Source: SUG1106 sp051883095 (GTDB taxonomy: Bacteria; Bacillota; Clostridia; Peptostreptococcales; Anaerovoracaceae). Taken from it: a stretch of 64,000 nucleotides of DNA. The stretch is from positions 1 through 64,000 of the forward strand of contig JBJETB010000023.1 in NCBI GenBank assembly GCA_051883095.1, given 5' to 3'. Of this stretch, positions 61,603 to 64,000 are shown piece after piece. Position 1 is the first letter of the stretch, and the number at the start of each line of letters is the position of its first letter. Under the pieces are notes generated by a model. The model was not told the DNA's origin. It worked only from the letters and a program-made list of their open reading frames with translations, and did no database searches. The position numbers were made by a program, and so were the translations under genes.

Positions 61603-63213
61603 TTATTTTGCTTTTTCTTTTGCTTTCTGTGCAGCATCGAATTTGTCAAGCATAGCGCGAGGTGACTGATATCCACGCTCATATCTCGGACATTCCTCGT
61701 GTCCAGGTATTCCTGCAAGATACTTGGCAATTCCTTTCAGCTCTTCTAACGGATAACGTGACATCATAGTGATAGTTTCCATCAGAGGTGAACCGCCTCC
61801 GTGTACTCCGGCTACTGCTTGTGCACCCTCGAACGGATCACAAAGCTTATTTTCCATCATTCTCATAACACGGTGTGTATCCTCTGCACTCCATGCAGGA
61901 TTACGAACGATATACTTGTTGCAGAGTTCTGCTGTCTCCGGTGCAAAGAAAGACTCCTCTGTAGGAAGTGATGCACAGATACCGCCTGTCAGGTCAGCAA
62001 GTATTTCGTATTCATGGTAAATGTTATGTCCTGCAATTCTTCTTCCTGCATTTGTAAGGATTTCATCAGGAACCTGCTGTCCCGAAGGGAATTTCTCTGA
62101 TCTGTAGGCAGAGCACTGACCTGCTGCGAAAACAAGTTCAGCTGTCTGAATAATATCGCAGAGTTTTTCTCTTACATGAGGTTCCTTGGCAATATCGTTA
62201 ACTTCAGCAACAAGTGCTGCCTGAGAAGCGATTACTTCTGATACTGCAGTCTTGCATCCTGTATATGAATGGCGATGATAGTGCGCAAACATAAGTGCAA
62301 GATAACCTGCATAACGGCATACACCTTCACGTTCAAGACCGTTCATAAAGAGTCTTTCATTAGGTACAAATACATCATCAAATATAGTAAGGGACTCAAC
62401 ATCACCTATCTTTGCGAATGGTGCATCGAGGTGTTTTCTCTCATGATGAAGTCCAGGCAGAACCATAAGCTTGATACCGTCCCAGTCTGCAGGAAGAGCA
62501 AATGCAACTGCATATTCTGCGTCTTCAGCATCCATGAATTTGGTAGGTGTTACAATTATTTCATCAACATATGATGCATTGGAATTGCATATCTTTGCTC
62601 CACGAACGATAACACCTTTGCACGGTTTGCCGTCAAGGCCTATACCATCAACATCTGTTTTTATAATATGCACGAACTGGTCAGGGTCCGGCTGCTGATG
62701 AGCTCTCTTATATTTTTTGTTTCTGGAACCCTTTACATCTGTCTGTGCACAGTTGCAAACCAGATCATTATCCTGGCAGTACTTGATATACTTGAGGAGT
62801 CTCTGATGATATTCGGTCCCGCAAGCCTCATCACAGTCATAAGTTACAGAATACAGAGCATTGAGAGCATCTGTACCCATGCATCTCTGCATGCATCCGC
62901 CTACTCTGTGGCAGATAAGTCTTGTCATAAGCTGCTTCTTCAAAAGGTCATCCACAGACTGATTGATATGTGTAGCTCTGTTATGTACTGAACCGTCAGG
63001 ATCTGTAACTACGCACACATCTGCATACTCAGGATCGTTTGCTGTTTCATAGCACTGCTGCATAACGTAGCAGCCGCCTCTTAACCATTCTGCGATATCT
63101 CTCTCTTCGCCTTCCTTGCCATTGGAACGGTCTACACATTTTCCGTTCAGATATACATTGGGTTTCATGGCAAGCAATCTGGCTTTATATTGTTCATATG
63201 TTCCTATTGCCAT
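61603..63213 (-). CDS. 4-hydroxybutyryl-CoA dehydratase/vinylacetyl-CoA isomerase-type enzyme, copy 1
   Basis: A 536-aa flavin and 4Fe-4S enzyme of the HpaB/AbfD family. The AbfD cluster ligands are kept: Cys-x3-Cys in GGCMQRCMGTDALNALY (about 107-123), and His-x6-Cys in AHYHRHSYTGCKTA. This points to the radical dehydratase rather than a flavin monooxygenase. AbfD turns 4-hydroxybutyryl-CoA into crotonyl-CoA. At about 45 residues longer than AbfD it may act on a related substrate. ATG 63213 lies 2 bp after the stop of a near-identical upstream copy. Confidence 0.82.
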   Translation of the reverse strand: MAIGTYEQYKARLLAMKPNVYLNGKCVDRSNGKEGEERDIAEWLRGGCYVMQQCYETANDPEYADVCVVTDPDGSVHNRATHINQSVDDLLKKQLMTRLICHRVGGCMQRCMGTDALNALYSVTYDCDEACGTEYHQRLLKYIKYCQDNDLVCNCAQTDVKGSRNKKYKRAHQQPDPDQFVHIIKTDVDGIGLDGKPCKGVIVRGAKICNSNASYVDEIIVTPTKFMDAEDAEYAVAFALPADWDGIKLMVLPGLHHERKHLDAPFAKIGDVESLTIFDDVFVPNERLFMNGLEREGVCRYAGYLALMFAHYHRHSYTGCKTAVSEVIASQAALVAEVNDIAKEPHVREKLCDIIQTAELVFAAGQCSAYRSEKFPSGQQVPDEILTNAGRRIAGHNIYHEYEILADLTGGICASLPTEESFFAPETAELCNKYIVRNPAWSAEDTHRVMRMMENKLCDPFEGAQAVAGVHGGGSPLMETITMMSRYPLEELKGIAKYLAGIPGHEECPRYERGYQSPRAMLDKFDAAQKAKEKAK

Positions 63214-63215
63214 TT

Positions 63216-64000
63216 TTATTTCCTCGTATCTTTTTCTTTATAAGTATTAAATTTGTCAAGCATAGCCCTTGGTGACTGATATCCGCGCTCATATCTCGGA
63301 CATTTTTCATGACCAGGAATTCCGGCCAGGTATTTTGCGATTTCCTTTAAGTCTTCTAACGGATAACGGGACATCATAGTGATTGTTTCCATCAGAGGTG
63401 AACCGCCACCGTGTACGCCGGCTACGGCCTGGGCACCGTCAAACGGGTCGCAAAGCCTGTTTTCCATCATTCTCATAACGCGGTGTGTATCCTCTGCACT
63501 CCATGCAGGATTACGAACGATATACTTGTTGCAGANNNNNNNNNNNNNNNNNNNNNNNNNNNNNNNNNNNNNNNNNNNNNNNNNNNNNNNNNNNNNNNNN
63601 NNNNNNNNNNNNNNNNNNNNNNNNNNNNNNNNNNNCCGGTGCAAAGAAAGACTCCTCTGTAGGAAGTGATGCACAGATACCGCCTGTCAGATCAGCAAGA
63701 ACTTCGTATTCATGGTAAATGTTATGTCCTGCAATTCTTCTGCCTGCATTTGTGAGAATTTCATCAGGAACCTGCTGTCCTGAAGGGAACTTCTGTGATC
63801 TGTAAGCGGAGCACTGACCTGCTGCGAAAACAAGTTCTGCTGTCTGGATGATATCGCAGAGTTTTTCTCTTACATGCGGTTCCTTGGCGATGTCGTTCAC
63901 CTCTGCAACCAGTGCTGCCTGAGATGCGATTACTTCTGAAACGGCAGTCTTGCATCCTGTATATGAATGGCGGTGATAGTGTGCAAACATAAGTGCAAGA
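63216..64000 (-). CDS. 4-hydroxybutyryl-CoA dehydratase-type enzyme, copy 2 (5' end beyond window, internal gap)
   Basis: C-terminal part of a second AbfD-type enzyme, cut by the right window edge and by a 100-N gap. The visible protein is nearly identical to copy 1, with differences concentrated at the C terminus (KFNTYKEKDTRK versus KFDAAQKAKEKAK). The His-x6-Cys ligand motif HRHSYTGC is kept. Copy 1 shows that only 12 nt (encoding ETAE) are missing in the gap, so the gene is intact. GAGG near its 3' end serves as the ribosome-binding site of copy 1. The pair may form hetero-oligomers or differ in regulation (inference). Confidence 0.8.
63536..63635. other. Assembly gap (100 N) inside dehydratase copy 2
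   Basis: Exactly 100 N. The 55 bp before (63481-63535) and the 55 bp after (63636-63690) are identical to copy 1 and mismatch it at the very next base on each side. The collapsed identical tract in copy 1 is 122 bp, so 12 nt are truly missing. Confidence 0.9.

Overview
The window looks like a chromosomal stretch of an anaerobic, spore-forming member of the Clostridia (Bacillota). The support is the classical Gram-positive gene order rimP-nusA-rnpM-ylxQ-infB-rbfA-nrnA-truB-ribF, a SpoVAF/GerA-type spore germination protein, several 4Fe-4S oxidoreductases, and a CoA-ester fermentation cluster with two 4-hydroxybutyryl-CoA-dehydratase-type radical enzymes. Species cannot be named from the sequence alone.

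Layout. 1-3.3 kb: polyamine ABC transporter genes potABC behind an XRE-cupin regulator (potD presumably lies beyond the left edge). 3.4-6.2 kb: two convergent AEC-family transporters and a PD-(D/E)XK-like protein of unknown role. 6.6-8.6 kb: an Old Yellow Enzyme/dienoyl-CoA-reductase-type flavoenzyme. 8.7-22.4 kb: a translation and RNA block on the minus strand (pnp, rpsO, a tandem ATP-grasp gene, ribF, truB, nrnA, rbfA, infB, ylxQ, rnpM, nusA, rimP). 22.6-23.7 kb: a second PD-(D/E)XK-like gene with an unusual repeat-rich leader. 23.8-29.1 kb: DUF554 protein, MMPL exporter with a secreted coiled-coil partner, and a divergent TetR regulator. 29.2-33 kb: acyl-CoA synthetase and germination protein. 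33.5-37 kb: gltX, a small alarmone synthetase and an aldo/keto reductase with ferredoxin domain. 37-40 kb: an arsenic-type operon (arsR, ArsP-like permease, ferredoxin-DUF2703 fusion, thioredoxin, arsC). 40.2-46.2 kb: a reduced class V aminotransferase, isochorismatase, peroxiredoxin, COG2509 flavoprotein, membrane-anchored protein, aminopeptidase P. 46.6-54 kb: HdeD-like, LysR and PAP2 genes and a four-gene XRE/ABC/secreted-protein operon. 54.1-64 kb: the CoA-ester catabolic cluster with its sigma-54 activator.

The catabolic cluster forms two minus-strand units. The upstream one carries two near-identical dehydratases, an SDR, a crotonase, a 3-hydroxybutyryl-CoA dehydrogenase and a PAS/sigma-54 activator. 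The downstream one carries a beta-keto acid cleavage enzyme (BKACE), a carnitine/gulonate-type 3-hydroxyacyl dehydrogenase and a thiolase. It is preceded by a well-formed -24/-12 promoter and a perfect 20-bp palindrome. The logic (4-hydroxyacyl-CoA to crotonyl-CoA to 3-hydroxybutyryl-CoA to acetoacetyl-CoA to acetyl-CoA, plus beta-keto acid cleavage) suggests fermentation of a functionalised short-chain acid; the substrate is unknown.

The most unusual signals are non-coding. A family of 51-nt elements with paired ends GTCAACCTT/AAGGTTGAC and a conserved centre occurs in three clusters (33.0-33.3, 40.0-40.2 and 46.3-46.5 kb). There are compensatory changes in the stems, and spacer lengths of 46, 46, 56, 67 and 67 nt. 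A leader with five ATGTCGTAT/ATACGACAT boxes precedes the 22.9-kb gene. A 210-bp insertion-like segment sits between infB and rbfA. The two 100-N gaps are assembly artefacts that can be resolved from their flanks: both are bounded by exactly 55-bp repeats.
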